From Protula sp. h YS-2021 (taxonomy: Eukaryota; Annelida; Polychaeta; Sabellida; Serpulidae): a DNA stretch of 64,000 nt. A model generated the notes under the pieces. That model saw only the letters and a list, made by a program, of their open reading frames with translations, did not search any database and was not told the origin of the DNA. The stretch spans positions 41,513,502-41,577,501 of the forward strand of contig OX457031.1 in the NCBI GenBank assembly GCA_949752745.1. Reading direction: 5' to 3'. Position numbers and translations under genes: made by a program. Below are positions 9,501-19,540 of this stretch, one piece after another (the stretch's first letter is position 1; each line of letters starts with the position of its first letter).

Positions 9501-11431
9501 TCCAGGGAAAAGCTAGTTAGAATACAAATATATTTAATCAGCGTCGAAACTATATGAGTTTACATTATGAGCCTAATTGCTTATTTGTTTAACCTAAATA
9601 TGTGTGTTTACAAATTTATATACGAAAGTGTAGCAGTGCTAATTAACGCTAATGGTAACTTACACCATGCTGTGCCAGTAGCTTGGGGCATTCTAACAGT
9701 GTCCTTTTAAGATTATTGCATTACTGTATGTGGGATACATTATAATGGGCGGCTCCCCTGGGGATATGCTCATGTGTGATTTTTGGGTGGCGTGAGGTCT
9801 CATATTAACAACAGCAAGTTTTGAGGAAATACTTGGTTGGTGGCGTTATGAAATGCACGACAAAATAGATTAGCAAACCCGCATGGCCAACACATGTAAG
9901 CATGCGATAACAACACGGATGACATGTGCTTGTCACATGAATTTTAAAATGACCATGACATTTCCATATGGTGAACATACGGTACGTTTGTTTCATTAAC
10001 ATTTGTTATTCTATATGTGGTTACACATGAGACCATATGTTTTGTAAAAGCATGGCCATATACAGTAAAAACCTGACTGAGAGACTTAACCTCTAGCACA
10101 GAATAAGGCAAACACGGTCAATTGAACTCGAATAAAAGGAACGCTGTCGGTAGACTGTATTTTCCGCTGCTTCTTTTCTCGATTGAGCAATACACAAAGA
10201 TACAAATTACGCAGAGCTTAGGCACTAAATGTTCTAAAAGTCCAACATGAACGAAACTATATAACGAGAACTTATTTCTCAAAGGCGAAATATTAAACAC
10301 TTCGCAAAAACATTTTAAAAACCACTTTCTCCTTTCGGGTAAAATTTTAAAACTTTTTAGCCTGATTCTGATTTGCCTTTTCTTTACAGACAAGATAATG
10401 TTCCTTTCACATTCTGAGACCTTTCTAAGAAACTTTTTGCCAGTTCGAAACCTTTCTAGACAAAAGATAGCTTTGCTGCTTGCTCTCTAACTCTCGGAAG
10501 CGGCATTCCCACCACCCTACCCTACCCCCCCCCCCCCCCAACACACACAGACCTCCGACCTTATCAAGAACAGTGCGTAACTGAAGGCCATGATTTATAT
10601 GAACATTCGGTGTGTTTAAAACGGTCGGATAAGATTTTGCAACCATGCGATGCTCGTATAAAACCAACACACGCATTTCTCTATGGTCAGCTATTGGCAA
10701 ATAAAGCAGACATAATTTATGTAACACAGCGGTAAATGTGAATGGCAAGTGTTGCTGCGGACCTTACGCGACGCATTTCTTGATAAAAATCACTTTTTTA
10801 TTTTTATTATTTTTTATTTATTTTATGTATTTTTTTTTTTTTTTGCTTCACATTTTGATAATAAAAGCCGAAAACGGAAAGCGAGGTTTACAACTTCAGA
10901 TCAAATATGTGCCATATGTTGGGATTCTGGAGCCAGCATGGTCAGAGAAGTTGTAAATAATTGATGATGCGCTTTTTTTACTTTTAGTTTCCGTTTGTTG
11001 TAACTGCCACAGCGAAAGACAACGACGACGAAGAAGAAGAAGAGATGGCAGTTCTAGATTATGAAAGCAGCAAGAAATACGCAAAAAGTAAAGGAGCGAT
11101 TCGACGTGCTTTGAAAGCAAGACTGAATTGGCTTGAGACCTTCATAGAGACAGAAATGTGGGGCATTTTCGTGTCACTCGTAATGCAAGATGGACCCTTT
11201 GTGATCATGCGTTTGATTGCTCTCACCGCATTTAAAATCATAACGTACACGAACTATTTCTTTACGACGAAGAATGCACTCGTGTTAATGCTACAGGTGT
11301 ACAGAATGATTTCCATATACATTGAGTACAGGAAGAAAAAGAAAGAGCGATCGGAGGAGAAAAAAATCATTCAAATGTCCAAATTATATGTCAATGCTTT
11401 TCACATCAAACAGAAAGGCGGTTCTCGCTAA
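467..11431 (+). CDS. TMEM26: TMEM26-like multipass membrane protein, six exons
   Basis: Joining 467-550, 952-1115, 1659-1800, 2061-2169, 2525-2685 and 10988-11431 gives 1104 nt, that is 367 codons plus TAA. Every junction is GT-AG and every phase agrees. The length matches the vertebrate TMEM26 family (about 368 aa). Family landmarks appear in order: an N-terminal hydrophobic segment ending AIWQV, then WILEL, IGRWLMP, HLGTAADIIDF, LAIWTFSLLQ, then QDGPFVIMRL and MLQVYRMI in the last exon. The protein is predicted to sit in a membrane with several helices; its molecular function is poorly known in the family. A polyadenylation signal follows at 11559. The 8.3-kb last intron carries a large palindromic element. 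The identification rests on recalled family motifs, not a database search. Confidence 0.88.
952..1115 (+). CDS. TMEM26: TMEM26-like exon 2
   Basis: The acceptor is TTTAAATTTAG and the donor TG|GTAATG. It encodes AVFTRMLFSLHAMIAIWQV, then a second hydrophobic stretch (TYTGLVIETFVVLLKRRGQ) and EWRW, aligning with the start of vertebrate TMEM26. It leaves two bases of a Trp codon, completed by exon 3. Confidence 0.85.
1659..1800 (+). CDS. TMEM26: TMEM26-like exon 3
   Basis: The acceptor is CACTGTAG and the donor AGG|GTACCG. It encodes a membrane helix FQFSIFLFLCTTVPPIWILEL, then a polar loop with an N-glycosylation sequon (NVT). This corresponds to the family segment ending LWLLEL. Confidence 0.85.
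2061..2169 (+). CDS. TMEM26: TMEM26-like exon 4
   Basis: A long poly-T tract and TTTCAG acceptor precede the exon, and the donor is a strong G|GTAAGC. It encodes a loop with an NTT sequon and the helix ending VVIIVIGRWLMPK. IGRWL is a clear family signature. Confidence 0.85.
2525..2685 (+). CDS. TMEM26: TMEM26-like exon 5
   Basis: The acceptor is TTTCCTTCCAG and the donor CAG|GTAGCC. It encodes GELSREELSSLLLTHLGTAADIIDF and YLYAVLAIWTFSLLQ, the most recognisable part of the family (GTAADI and WT.S.LQ). Confidence 0.9.
2880..3090. repeat. TGACGTCA-rich cluster, left arm
   Basis: Contains about five full TGACGTCA palindromes plus many ATGACGTTA/TCATGACG variants at short spacing. It is mirrored at 8400-8670. 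TGACGTCA is the consensus CREB/ATF site; whether any protein binds here is unknown. Confidence 0.7.
3181..3263 (+). tRNA. tRNA-Thr(CGT)-like module, degenerate, with insertion
   Basis: CCCGCG pairs with CTCGGG at the far end. A D-arm/A-box like GGCTCACTTGGTAGAGC, the loop CTCGTAA (anticodon CGT) and a T-arm GGTGG..CCACC follow. Extra bases sit after the anticodon and the T loop is imperfect (ATAGATC), so this is a tRNA-derived repeat part and probably not a working tRNA. Confidence 0.5.
3300..3580. repeat. GC-rich hairpin minisatellite, left arm
   Basis: About eight tandem units of roughly 28-30 bp centred on GGTCCTCAATGTGAGGACC, an 8-bp perfect inverted repeat with an ATG loop, separated by C-rich spacers. 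Confidence 0.75.
3962..4275. repeat. GTGACATTAT satellite, left arm
   Basis: Tandem units of about 10 and 28 bp built from TGTGACATTATGTGACTC, mirrored at 7427-7645. Confidence 0.75.
4368..4440 (+). tRNA. Second tRNA-Thr(CGT)-like module, 73 nt
   Basis: Exactly tRNA length. It begins GCCCTGTTAGCTC, has loop CTCGTAA (CGT) and B-box TTCGATCCC, and ends TGGGGGCA. The anticodon stem is broken and acceptor pairing incomplete. A T/G-rich tract follows. Likely a tRNA pseudogene or SINE head. Confidence 0.5.
4634..4836. repeat. 42-bp tandem repeat
   Basis: Nearly five units of 42 bp containing TCAGAGCGTGGGAACGATCG. Because 42 is a multiple of three it makes a 14-residue repeat in one minus frame, but nothing else suggests a protein. 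Present in the left arm only. Confidence 0.75.
4862..5300. repeat. About 125-bp tandem repeat, interrupted by a MITE
   Basis: Three to four diverged units containing CATAGTAGTGGGAAAATGG and AACATATGATATGTAAAATA. A further unit resumes at about 6010-6130, just beyond the pogo-like element, and its mirror lies at about 7015-7125. Confidence 0.65.
5305..6006. mobile_element. Pogo/Tigger-type MITE, about 700 bp
   Basis: The left end reads CAGTGGAACCTCTGAAATCG and the right end is the reverse complement of CAGTGGAACCTCGGTATCGG. CAGT(G/T)GAACCTC ends are typical of pogo-like Tc1/mariner elements. No transposase is encoded. TA follows the right end; the left flank is CA, so the duplication is imperfect. 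A truncated mirror end (about 80 bp) is at 7137-7216 on the opposite arm. Confidence 0.6.
6298..6483. repeat. TTCAACATGTTG array, left side of the palindrome centre
   Basis: Tandem 9-15 bp units of TGTTCAACATGTT, itself a palindrome. Open frames through it are repeat artefacts. Confidence 0.75.
6641..6892. repeat. TTGAACATGTTG array, right side of the palindrome centre
   Basis: Longer inverted partner of the 6298 array. Between them is a mostly unique loop of about 130 bp (6494-6630) bounded by CAACAAGTTGTATATAA and its inverse. Confidence 0.75.
7293..7345 (-). tRNA. Truncated tRNA-like module, mirror copy
   Basis: Inverted copy of the 4368 unit that keeps the T-arm (GGTTCGATCCCACC on the minus strand) and acceptor parts, but has lost the D-arm/anticodon core. 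Confidence 0.45.
7427..7645. repeat. GTGACATTAT satellite, right arm
   Basis: Inverted partner array, seen on the + strand as repeated GTCACATAATGTCACA. Shorter than the left array, so copy number has changed since the inversion. Confidence 0.75.
7900..8185. repeat. GC-rich hairpin minisatellite, right arm
   Basis: Mirror of the 3300-3580 array, with the same GGTCCTCA..TGAGGACC units and G-rich spacers. Confidence 0.75.
8231..8314 (-). tRNA. tRNA-Thr(CGT)-like module, mirror copy
   Basis: Inverted copy of the 3181 unit. Its T loop reads ATCGATC, closer to a B-box, so it may be the better preserved of the pair. The insertion after the anticodon loop is the same. Confidence 0.5.
8400..8670. 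repeat. TGACGTCA-rich cluster, right arm
   Basis: Inverted partner of the 2880-3090 cluster, with about six full TGACGTCA sites separated by GATGACGTCATGATAACG-type spacers. Confidence 0.7.
8711..10987. other. Remainder of the last TMEM26 intron
   Basis: AT-rich intron with a C12-type homopolymer near 10530. No exon, RNA gene or recognisable transposon seen. Confidence 0.5.
10988..11431 (+). CDS. TMEM26: TMEM26-like exon 6 (terminal)
   Basis: The acceptor is TTTTTTTACTTTTAG. The exon opens FPFVVTATAKD with an acidic run, then two hydrophobic segments around VMQDGPFVIMRL and FTTKNALVLMLQVYRM, and ends with a basic tail before TAA. The order QDGPF, then FF..KN..V..LQ.YR matches the TMEM26 C-terminal half. 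Confidence 0.9.
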   Translation, partial: FPFVVTATAKDNDDEEEEEMAVLDYESSKKYAKSKGAIRRALKARLNWLETFIETEMWGIFVSLVMQDGPFVIMRLIALTAFKIITYTNYFFTTKNALVLMLQVYRMISIYIEYRKKKKERSEEKKIIQMSKLYVNAFHIKQKGGSR

Positions 11432-11558
11432 AGTGGTGCTCGTCTCATAAGGATACTGTAGATTGGTGTGACTGCATCGATACACAACAATTATCGTCCT
11501 GAATACTTAATAATTAACAACTTCTTTGTAAAAGTAGTAGCTTTTCGCGTACTGTATG

Positions 11559-11564
11559 AATAAA
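11559..11564 (+). terminator. Polyadenylation signal of the TMEM26-like gene
   Basis: A canonical AATAAA lies about 128 nt after the TAA, in AT-rich DNA. Confidence 0.6.
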
Positions 11565-13260
11565 TTATTATAATTTGATAAGCGCTAATGTGACATCATA
11601 ATGCAACAATCATTTTACAAATGGACGGTTCACTCTTTGATTTCCTAGCTGCGTCTTTTGGTGAGTTGAGTGAAAACCCGAAAATGACACAGTGAAAAAA
11701 AACAGGAGAAAAGAAATATAAAATTTTGAATTTCGAAACAAATCTCTAACAGCTTTGGAAAACAAGGGCAAAACCAACCAAATGAAAATTAAAAAGATAA
11801 AAGGTGATATTTGGTGAAGCAAATATTCTTAACTTGCAATTATTTATTTTGTAAATAAAACTTGATACCACTTTACATATGAAATCAAGTAAATTGCATT
11901 TTTGTCAAGTATTTTGAAGACTGACATTTGTAGAAAATGTAAGCTATTTTTCAAAGTTTCATTGTCTTCACTATTGCGGTTTCGGAGCAATTTCGCCAGC
12001 TATACTCTCAACACTGTGTATTAAATTACATAGTATGCTGCATAACACAGTACACTGATCTGTGTACTGTGTTATGGGCGGTCGATGGTATTAGGAACTT
12101 GCCCTGGAACTTTGGATAAATTCCTTGTAATTTAAATATTTTCTGTATCGAATGTAGTTCAAATCGGCAATAGAACTGCCAAAATCACAAAAATGACGTC
12201 ATAATGGTGCTAGGGCTGACAAAGTTTTGCAACATGTTTTACTCCGAAGCTGTAATTGCAACCGAGATAACTAGTTTCAAAAATTTTATTATCTCTTGAG
12301 GCGGTGATGATGACGTCAAAGGTCAACAATTTTTCGCGTTTATCATAGTCATAACTGTACCAGTTTTCATTTTCCTAGCTCCATTTCTTTCGATGTGCAG
12401 AAATCGACCAGAAATTCCCAACAAAAGAGTGAATCCTTGTGAAAGAAGACCTGAATGTAAACTAGATGCGTCGTTGCTACCGAGTAGCGAAAGTTATACT
12501 GGAGCCACAAAAATACGATTTTGAACACTTAAAAATACAGATTTCTATAAAAAAATCTTTGTTAAAAGTCATGCCAAGTTGTCATTTGTATTAAAACTAA
12601 ACGTAAGACAGCTTTTCACGTGTTATATCCAGCAAACCTTCTGACGCCGAGAAAACGTCGATTCGAGGCTGAGTCAGTACCAGGTCAAATTGCAACATTG
12701 AACCTGGTTCTAGTTTGGTATTGTTTGATTGTGACCATAGTTTAACGTCTTTGGCACAACGCCCAATAGATGCTCTCAACAATTCACTCTCGCAACATTA
12801 AATCAAGTTGTGATGTGGTTGTCATCGCATCTGCGACCGAGTATCAACTCCCAATCCACTTCTTCAACATCCAATGAACATACCTTTGATAAAAACGCTC
12901 TTTAGACTAGTGTTGTGATTCGAACCCTAAAACAGGGTTCGAATATTCGAAAACATTTTCGAATATTATTCGAATATTATTCGAATATTTGCATGTTTTT
13001 GCAAATTGTTGTTTACTTCTACGAAAAATATTTACGGATGGTGTTTTGTTGTGAAACGTCTTTTATTTATTCTAAAAGTCATACATTTGATAAATATCCT
13101 TGCAATTTCAAAAAATTTTAAATATTTTTATTCCGTAATTTACCAAACGTACAAGGATTATACTTTATATATATACAATTACATTACTATCTGTTAATTT
13201 GCTTTTTACTTTCACAATGGCACATTCAATGAGTCTGTTTTCGTTCAAATGAAGAAAAAA
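11565..13260. other. Intergenic DNA with diverged repeats
   Basis: No gene seen. A short segment around 12740 (GTCTTTGGCACAACG) recurs near 47395 and 47490, indicating a dispersed repeat. A TTCGAATATT-rich patch lies at 12940-12990. Confidence 0.4.
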
Positions 13261-13435
13261 ACTAGACCGAATTTCGCTACACGTAGCGAAATGACACCCA
13301 CTTGCAATGGTACAATCTATATGGTCAAAGACACATTTTTCAGTCTTTCCACATAATTGTCAGCTTCCGAATTATTATCATGAACAAGGACATCGAAGTA
13401 AATATAATGTAATCTCAAATAATCAAATTCAGTTT

Positions 13436-14012
13436 TCTAACCGTTTTTGAGATAATGGACAACTTCCGGTTTTTGACTTTGACCATGACGGAGGAGGTCA
13501 AGGTCACCGAGGTAATTCTTATATAACGTCTTTTAGGCCCAAAGGATCGAAAATAAGCTCAAAATCGCTCTATTTCTAACCGTTTTCGAGATAATGGTCA
13601 ACTTCCGGTTTTTGACCTTGACCATGACGGAGGAGGACAAGGTCACCGAGCTACCTCTTATATAACGTCTTTTAGGCCCAAAGGATAGAAAATAAGCTCA
13701 AAATCGCTCTATCTCTAACCGTTTTCGAGATAATGGTCAACATCCGGTTTTTGACCTTGACCATGACGGAGGAGGTCAAGGTCACCGAGGTACCTCTTAT
13801 GTGACGTCGTTTAGGCCCAAAGGATCGAAAATAAGCTCAAAATCGCTCCATCTCTAACCGTTTTCGAGATAATGGTCAACTTCCGATTTTTGGCCTTGAC
13901 CATGACGGAGGAGATCAAGGTCACCGAGGTACCTCTTATATAACGTCTTTTAGGCCCAAGGATCGAAAATAAGCTCAAAATCGCTCTATCTCTAACCGTT
14001 TTCGAGATAGTG
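13436..14012. repeat. 139-bp tandem array, about four units
   Basis: GAGGAGG(T/A)(C/T)AAGGTCACCGAG recurs at 13491, 13630, 13769 and 13908, exactly 139 bp apart. Each unit also has ATAACGTCTTTTAGGCCCAA and CGTTTTCGAGATAATGG. Related but non-periodic sequence continues to about 14500. Probably the body of an unidentified transposable element or satellite. Confidence 0.8.
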
Positions 14013-14869
14013 GACAATTTTTGTCTAACGGAATTCAATATACAAAAGTCACATGACCTTGACCTTGACACTGAATGTCAAGATTCCATCCATGATGTTA
14101 CTGTCCACTGATACCGTACACGTGTCGAAATGAGGATTTGAGCGCTATTTCCAGCAATTTTTCGAGATGGAATAGGTTTTTGAAAAAATATTTTGACCTC
14201 AATTTAACCTTGATCTTGAAAGTCAAGGTCAAAAAATTTTGCGGATTTCACGACATCTTGTCACTCGCTATCTCTGTGCCAAATTTCATTGTCCTACGTC
14301 AAATAGCCTAGGAGGAGTTTTCTGGAAACCACTTTGAGGTAAAAAAACTTTGACCTCAATTTGACCTTGGTCAAGGTAAAAAAAAAATTGCGGATTTCAC
14401 GACATCTCATCACCCTCTATCTCTTGCCAAATTTCATTGTCCTACGTCAAATAGCGTAGGAGGAGTTTTCTGGAAACCTCCGTGACGGAAAAAAAAATCC
14501 AAAAAAAAGGAAGGAATAAACGCCGGAATTCTTAGCAAAGCATACCCATTTGCAAACTATGCTTGCAAGTGGGAATGAAAATTTTGCTGTGTCAATCAAC
14601 ACCTACATTTAAAACGACTAACGAAAATTCAATTGCAAGTAATTCTAACTGTTACATATCCGGATTCTACAGAGTTATTCAGAAACATAAAATTATTTTA
14701 ACTATGTTAAAATGAAAACTTTCTTGTTTTTAATGCGTCAGATAATTTTATGCTTATCTTCTACTTCACCATATAGCACATAATATCTCTCCTATAATTT
14801 GTGCTGAGTTTAAAACAAAACTCCGAATATAATCCGGCGAACTTTTCAACTTTTTAAGTAACAATGCTC

Positions 14870-15345
14870 TTAACTAGGATTTGTAAAACTGCCATTGTTA
14901 ATGAATATTTCGTTTGGACCAGGAAGGCTGTTGCGCGAGACCAAGATACGTATTTGTATACGCTTTCTATGTATTCTTGTTCAAGAACATGAGTAAATTC
15001 AAATTCTAGGGTTTCAGTTGTGATCTCGTTTTTTGTGACAATGCTTCCTGTCAGTCTAAATATTCTTTCAGCAGGCACTGATGTTGCAGGTATGGCTAGT
15101 ATTTTCTTCGCAGCAGTCGATATCAATGGGTATTTTGTATGATTTTCACGCCACCAAGCCACAGGACATCAGTTAGTGTTTATCTGTGCTTCAGACAAGT
15201 ATCGTGCTGTTTCAATTTCAATTATTTCGCTTTTAGTAGGCGTCTGGTCATGATGTCATCAAACATGTCAGTTTTACGTGCTTTCGGTTCTAGAGCAGCT
15301 AGTTCAGCATCCTGCGCTGCCTTATCCGAGAGGCATGGCTAAGGT
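14870..15345 (-). pseudogene. hAT-family transposase C-terminal relic
   Basis: The minus-strand translation carries WWRENHTKYPLIS, then ILAIPATSVPAERIF and TGSIVTKN, the hAT dimerisation-domain signature (W..N...YP.L...A...L..P.TS.P.ER.FS..G). Upstream, TARYLSEAQI and DMFDDIMTRRLL continue the same protein but are split by a stop and a frame change. Only the C-terminal part is present. Terminal repeats were not identified. Confidence 0.75.
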
Positions 15346-16248
15346 GGCGTATTTGTTTCGACTTGAGGTTTTGGAGTTTGAGCTCTGTTCTGTCCAGCTT
15401 CGTATGTAATGTCACATTGCTCTTTCAATGCATTGGCAATTAGCAATTAGCCTTATCCCTTTCTTTTGAAGCTAAGAAAAAAAGGCGTTTTGTTCTGGGG
15501 TAAACTAAAGATAACGCGTACAGTGCAAAGTTGTTCTTTTGGTTATCGAGATTCGAAAACATTGAGCGTTTCAGTTTCGGGACACATACACGCAATATAT
15601 GCTCACTATTTGTGGGTAGCGGAGAGAGCAATAGCTTGTGCTGTTAGCTATATGAAAGCTTGCCTTATAACGGGCTACATTGTCAAAATTTTAATGTACA
15701 GTTTTGCACATAAATGCTAATGAATTTCTTTAAAAATTAAAAAGACCAACTAAATATGCCTCAGTATGCTTCTCCCGGGTTCAATTTTCCTAGCTCTGAC
15801 CGTCTCAGAGGACTTATAATTTTATGGTGGAAAAAAGAAATTATACGGAAACGAAACTGTAGTAAACCATAAAGGCAGTAATGCTGTGATGGCTTTTGTA
15901 CAACAAATTGTTTTCAATATGAAATACCAGGCAATGATTTGCTAACATTTAGTTGATCAAACTATGTTAATTCACAAAAACTGCAATTATTTTAATTGCC
16001 AAGGTTTCCATAAAATATATTTCATTTAATATTTTACAGACTAGCTTTAATGATTTTATCCATTTTGAGTGTCTTTCTTTCTATAGAAAGTTTGTTTTGG
16101 ATTAAGCAGTTAGAAGGAAAATATAGCAAGATTTTAATGTGCAAAGGGGAATATTTAGAGTTAAAACAGTCTGTAACCTTTAAAACAACTCCAGCCTGAA
16201 TTATGGAGGTCTAAGTGATGTTTATTTTTATAGCATGATATAAAGCTT
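15346..16248. other. Intergenic, nothing recognised
   Basis: AT-rich DNA with no convincing exon or repeat. Confidence 0.4.
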
Positions 16249-17572
16249 GTATAATGTTAATAAGTACACAAAAACTAAATAAAATAAAATAGAAAACAAT
16301 GCAATCCTCATTTGGCAGCCGAAAAAAAAACAACCAGACTACTAAACTGTCAATTTGAAATTGATATTTTTAAGATTTGAAAAAGAAATTCTCTTTTACA
16401 TTTTTTGGTCTAGTTTCTTTTTAAGTCTTTTTAAGAGAACTAAAAAAGCTAAAATCCAGTAGAAAACCAACTACAGTGTTATAAAATTTATTTCTGTGAA
16501 GCATATATACCGTGGCATTAATGTTTATGTTTGAAATAGTGCAAAGCTTTAACAGTACAATCATAAATATAATATTGAATTTCATTGCAGATAAATTCGA
16601 GAACACTTATACCAATGGCATCGGGTTTTGCTCACTGCATTGTAACGTTTCAAAACATATTAAAAGTAACACAAATATTGTTATTAATGGGTTATCTCAG
16701 AACACTTTTCAGTTCCTCATAAATACAAGACACCGGTGATGCATTTAATTATAAATGGTCCAGTTTCTCGAATCATATTGTAGAAATTAAAGCCTGGTTC
16801 AGTAATGCTAGGAGTTATTTGGTATAATTAATAGAAAACTCATTTTATTTGGGAAAACATCTGATAAGAAAGACCATCTCCTGTAATAGTTTTGGTTAAA
16901 ACTGAATTTTGTATAATGTTAATAAGTACACAAAAACTAAATAAAATAAAATAGAAAACAATGCAATCCTCATTTGGCAGCCGAAAAAAAAACAACCAGA
17001 CTACTAAACTGTCAATTTGAAATTGATATTTTTAAGATTTGAAAAAGAAATTCTCTTTTACATTTTTTGGTCTAGTTTCTTTTTAAGTCTTTTTAAGAGA
17101 ACTAAAAAAGCTAAAATCCAGTAGAAAACCAACTACAGTGTTATAAAATTTATTTCTGTGAAGCATATATACCGTGGCATTAATGTTTATGTTTGAAATA
17201 GTGCAAAGCTTTAACAGTACAATCATAAATATAATATTGAATTTCATTGCAGATAAATTCGAGAACACTTATACCAATGGCATCGGGTTTTGCTCACTGC
17301 ATTGTAACGTTTCAAAACATATTAAAAGTAACACAAATATTGTTATTAATGGGTTATCTCAGAACACTTTTCAGTTCCTCATAAATACAAGACACCGGTG
17401 ATGCATTTAATTATAAATGGTCCAGTTTCTCGAATCATATTGTAGAAATTAAAGCCTGGTTCAGTAATGCTAGGAGTTATTTGGTATAATTAATAGAAAA
17501 CTCATTTTATTTGGGAAAACATCTGATAAGAAAGACCATCTCCTGTAATAGTTTTGGTTAAAACTGAATTTT
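16249..17572. repeat. Perfect 662-bp tandem duplication
   Basis: 16249-16910 is repeated as 16911-17572; I saw no mismatch across the parts compared, including identical open frames at 16421 and 17083. The junction shows TTTTGTATAATGTT against TTGTATAATGTT, so micro-homology is short. Either a very recent duplication or an assembly artefact. Confidence 0.85.
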
Positions 17573-19131
17573 GCATATGATTTCAACGTGATCGTTTTTC
17601 ATTGCTTTATTTTGTAAATTAATCGATAGCCTTAGCATAACTGAACAGGACTTTACTTGCACAGTATAACTAAATACCGGTTGATTCTATTTAACTTGTC
17701 AGTGCATACGTACTCCTTGATTCTTAGTGCTTACAACGAAATGTACATAACATAACAAGTTGACACTGACATGTAGCGTAGAATAAAAACTGTATTTTAA
17801 TGTATGCATCTTGACTTATGGTATGAATACTGCTTTTAGATGCCGTTCCCTTTCATTTCACTGCTATCTTCTGTGTTCTGTTGGGGTCTACACACAATTA
17901 AAGTTTGAGAAACAAGAATTATCTATTAATATAAAACTTTAAAGAAATAGATTGCGATAATCAGATCCATAATATAGATTGAAAGTGTTTATAAATAGTC
18001 TATTAAAGGCAAACATTACTTTAAGTGACAAGTTAAACAACAGAAAACATACACACCTTCCTCAAGCCGTCACATTATATCGTTGCTAGTCTTTTCATTT
18101 TCTTTTGCTTTATTCTGAAATAAATCACAACTTTATGTAACAGTGAACGTAAAAAGCATGAAAACGGAAAACCTCTGCCGCAGTCTGTAGCTCTGGCAGC
18201 ACGAGCCTGAAAAGTAAATGGGAGCAGTGGGAAAGGTTGAGGCAGAGCTTTATATTTCTTTAGTTTCTTGCGTTCAGTTTTATGCTGATGAAAAATACGC
18301 AATGTACTTGCAGGCTGTACAGCATTTGCAAGTACTTACCAAAAGCAGAGAAATTTCAAACACAGTTGGTTGTCTGGCTTAGAAGCAACGAGTGACCGTG
18401 TCACGAGTTTGTTCCTTGCCATAAAACCATCTCTGTGAGAAGTTTGTCAGTGTTAGACCATAGCTCAAATAAAAATATAGAATCTGAGTAGAATAAGCCC
18501 AATGTCAAGGGCTAAAATGTTGCGCATCAGTGACCAGTGCAGCCCTAGAGCCCTTGCATGTTAATTTGTTTAAAAATAAGATGTCTCAAATGAGAAACTC
18601 CTCTGATGACGCTCAGGAGTAGAGTTAACGAGGGTAGTTTATCTACAAAAACACATTTTTCATACTTAACTGTCAAATAACTCGCGATATAAAAATCACA
18701 TTCAAATATTTTGGTATCAGTAGGTATGTTTTCCTCTCTTTATTCTTAAACAAACCTGTAAATATCTGACGTTTTTCACCAAAAACTTTGACTTCCATTC
18801 CAAACCAGTTGAGTCAGGCTGAAATCTGGACAGATTGACCACTAGCGTTTTTATGTATTTCGGGGTACCCGAGTATTTCTTAATGCACAAGTTCATAGAC
18901 TCTACATCCCACATTGTAGAGTAGGAATAACAGAATGCATTATGTGTTCGAGAAGCATTCTAAATGCAAAATCACAAGTGCCCTATTTATATTGAAATTT
19001 TTACTCTAATTATTTTTTGCCTTAAATTTGCTTGTAATGCCAAAACAAAAACAACATGCATGAGAAAAAACGGGAAAAATGCACCTACTAAGTGCGATTT
19101 TATAGCACGAATTCTTTAATGGTTAAATGTA
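17573..19131. other. Intergenic flank of DIRS-A
   Basis: No gene or recognisable element. AT-rich host DNA up to the DIRS-A terminal repeat. Confidence 0.4.
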
Positions 19132-19367
19132 AAACTATTGTTTTATTTTCGTAAAACGCGCTTTTACGAGTAAAAGCGCAATTCGCGTTCTCCATTTTAG
19201 ATGGGTTCCCTTCCTGTAAATAATACCACGCAAAAAAATGAAATTTTTCCTTGTGAATAGAATGGTCCCTCTACTCTCCATCCTGTCTTCCCTCCATCTC
19301 CAGCCAATCAGCAAGCGAGAACAATAAGACTTACGTCATTCGAAGACATCAATCATTCCCTTCAAGC
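19132..19367. repeat. DIRS-A inverted terminal repeat (element 3' side)
   Basis: The inner part is a near-identical inverse of 26797-26970. The outer ~60 bp is specific to this end and contains the 10-bp-stem hairpin GCGCTTTTACGAGTAAAAGCGC. Confidence 0.85.
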
Positions 19368-19427
19368 CCCAAAAAGTGGTGACAACGCACCCAGGCTTGT
19401 TGCGGGTTGGCTGGGAGGGAAGATAGG

Positions 19428-19540
19428 CTAAAGTGGAGAACGCGAATTGCGCTTTTACTCGTAAAAGCGCGTTTTACGAAAATAAAACGATAGTTTTACT
19501 TCGTAAAAGCTTTAAATTCGCTTTTCTCCACTTTAGATGG
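19428..19540. repeat. DIRS-A internal complementary region
   Basis: The first half is complementary to the left outer end and the second half is complementary to the right outer end, so it spells the head-to-tail circle junction expected for DIRS replication. Begins CTAAAGTGGAGAACGCG and ends CTCCACTTTAGATGGGA. Confidence 0.88.

Noticed and set aside
12908..15345. hAT element ends (TAGTGTTGTGATTCGAACCC at 12907) pairing with the transposase relic
   Set aside because: No matching inverted end found beyond 15345, so a full element could not be delimited.
16421..17401. Identical 61- and 75-codon frames in two copies
   Set aside because: Identity is due to the 662-bp duplication; there is no coding signature.
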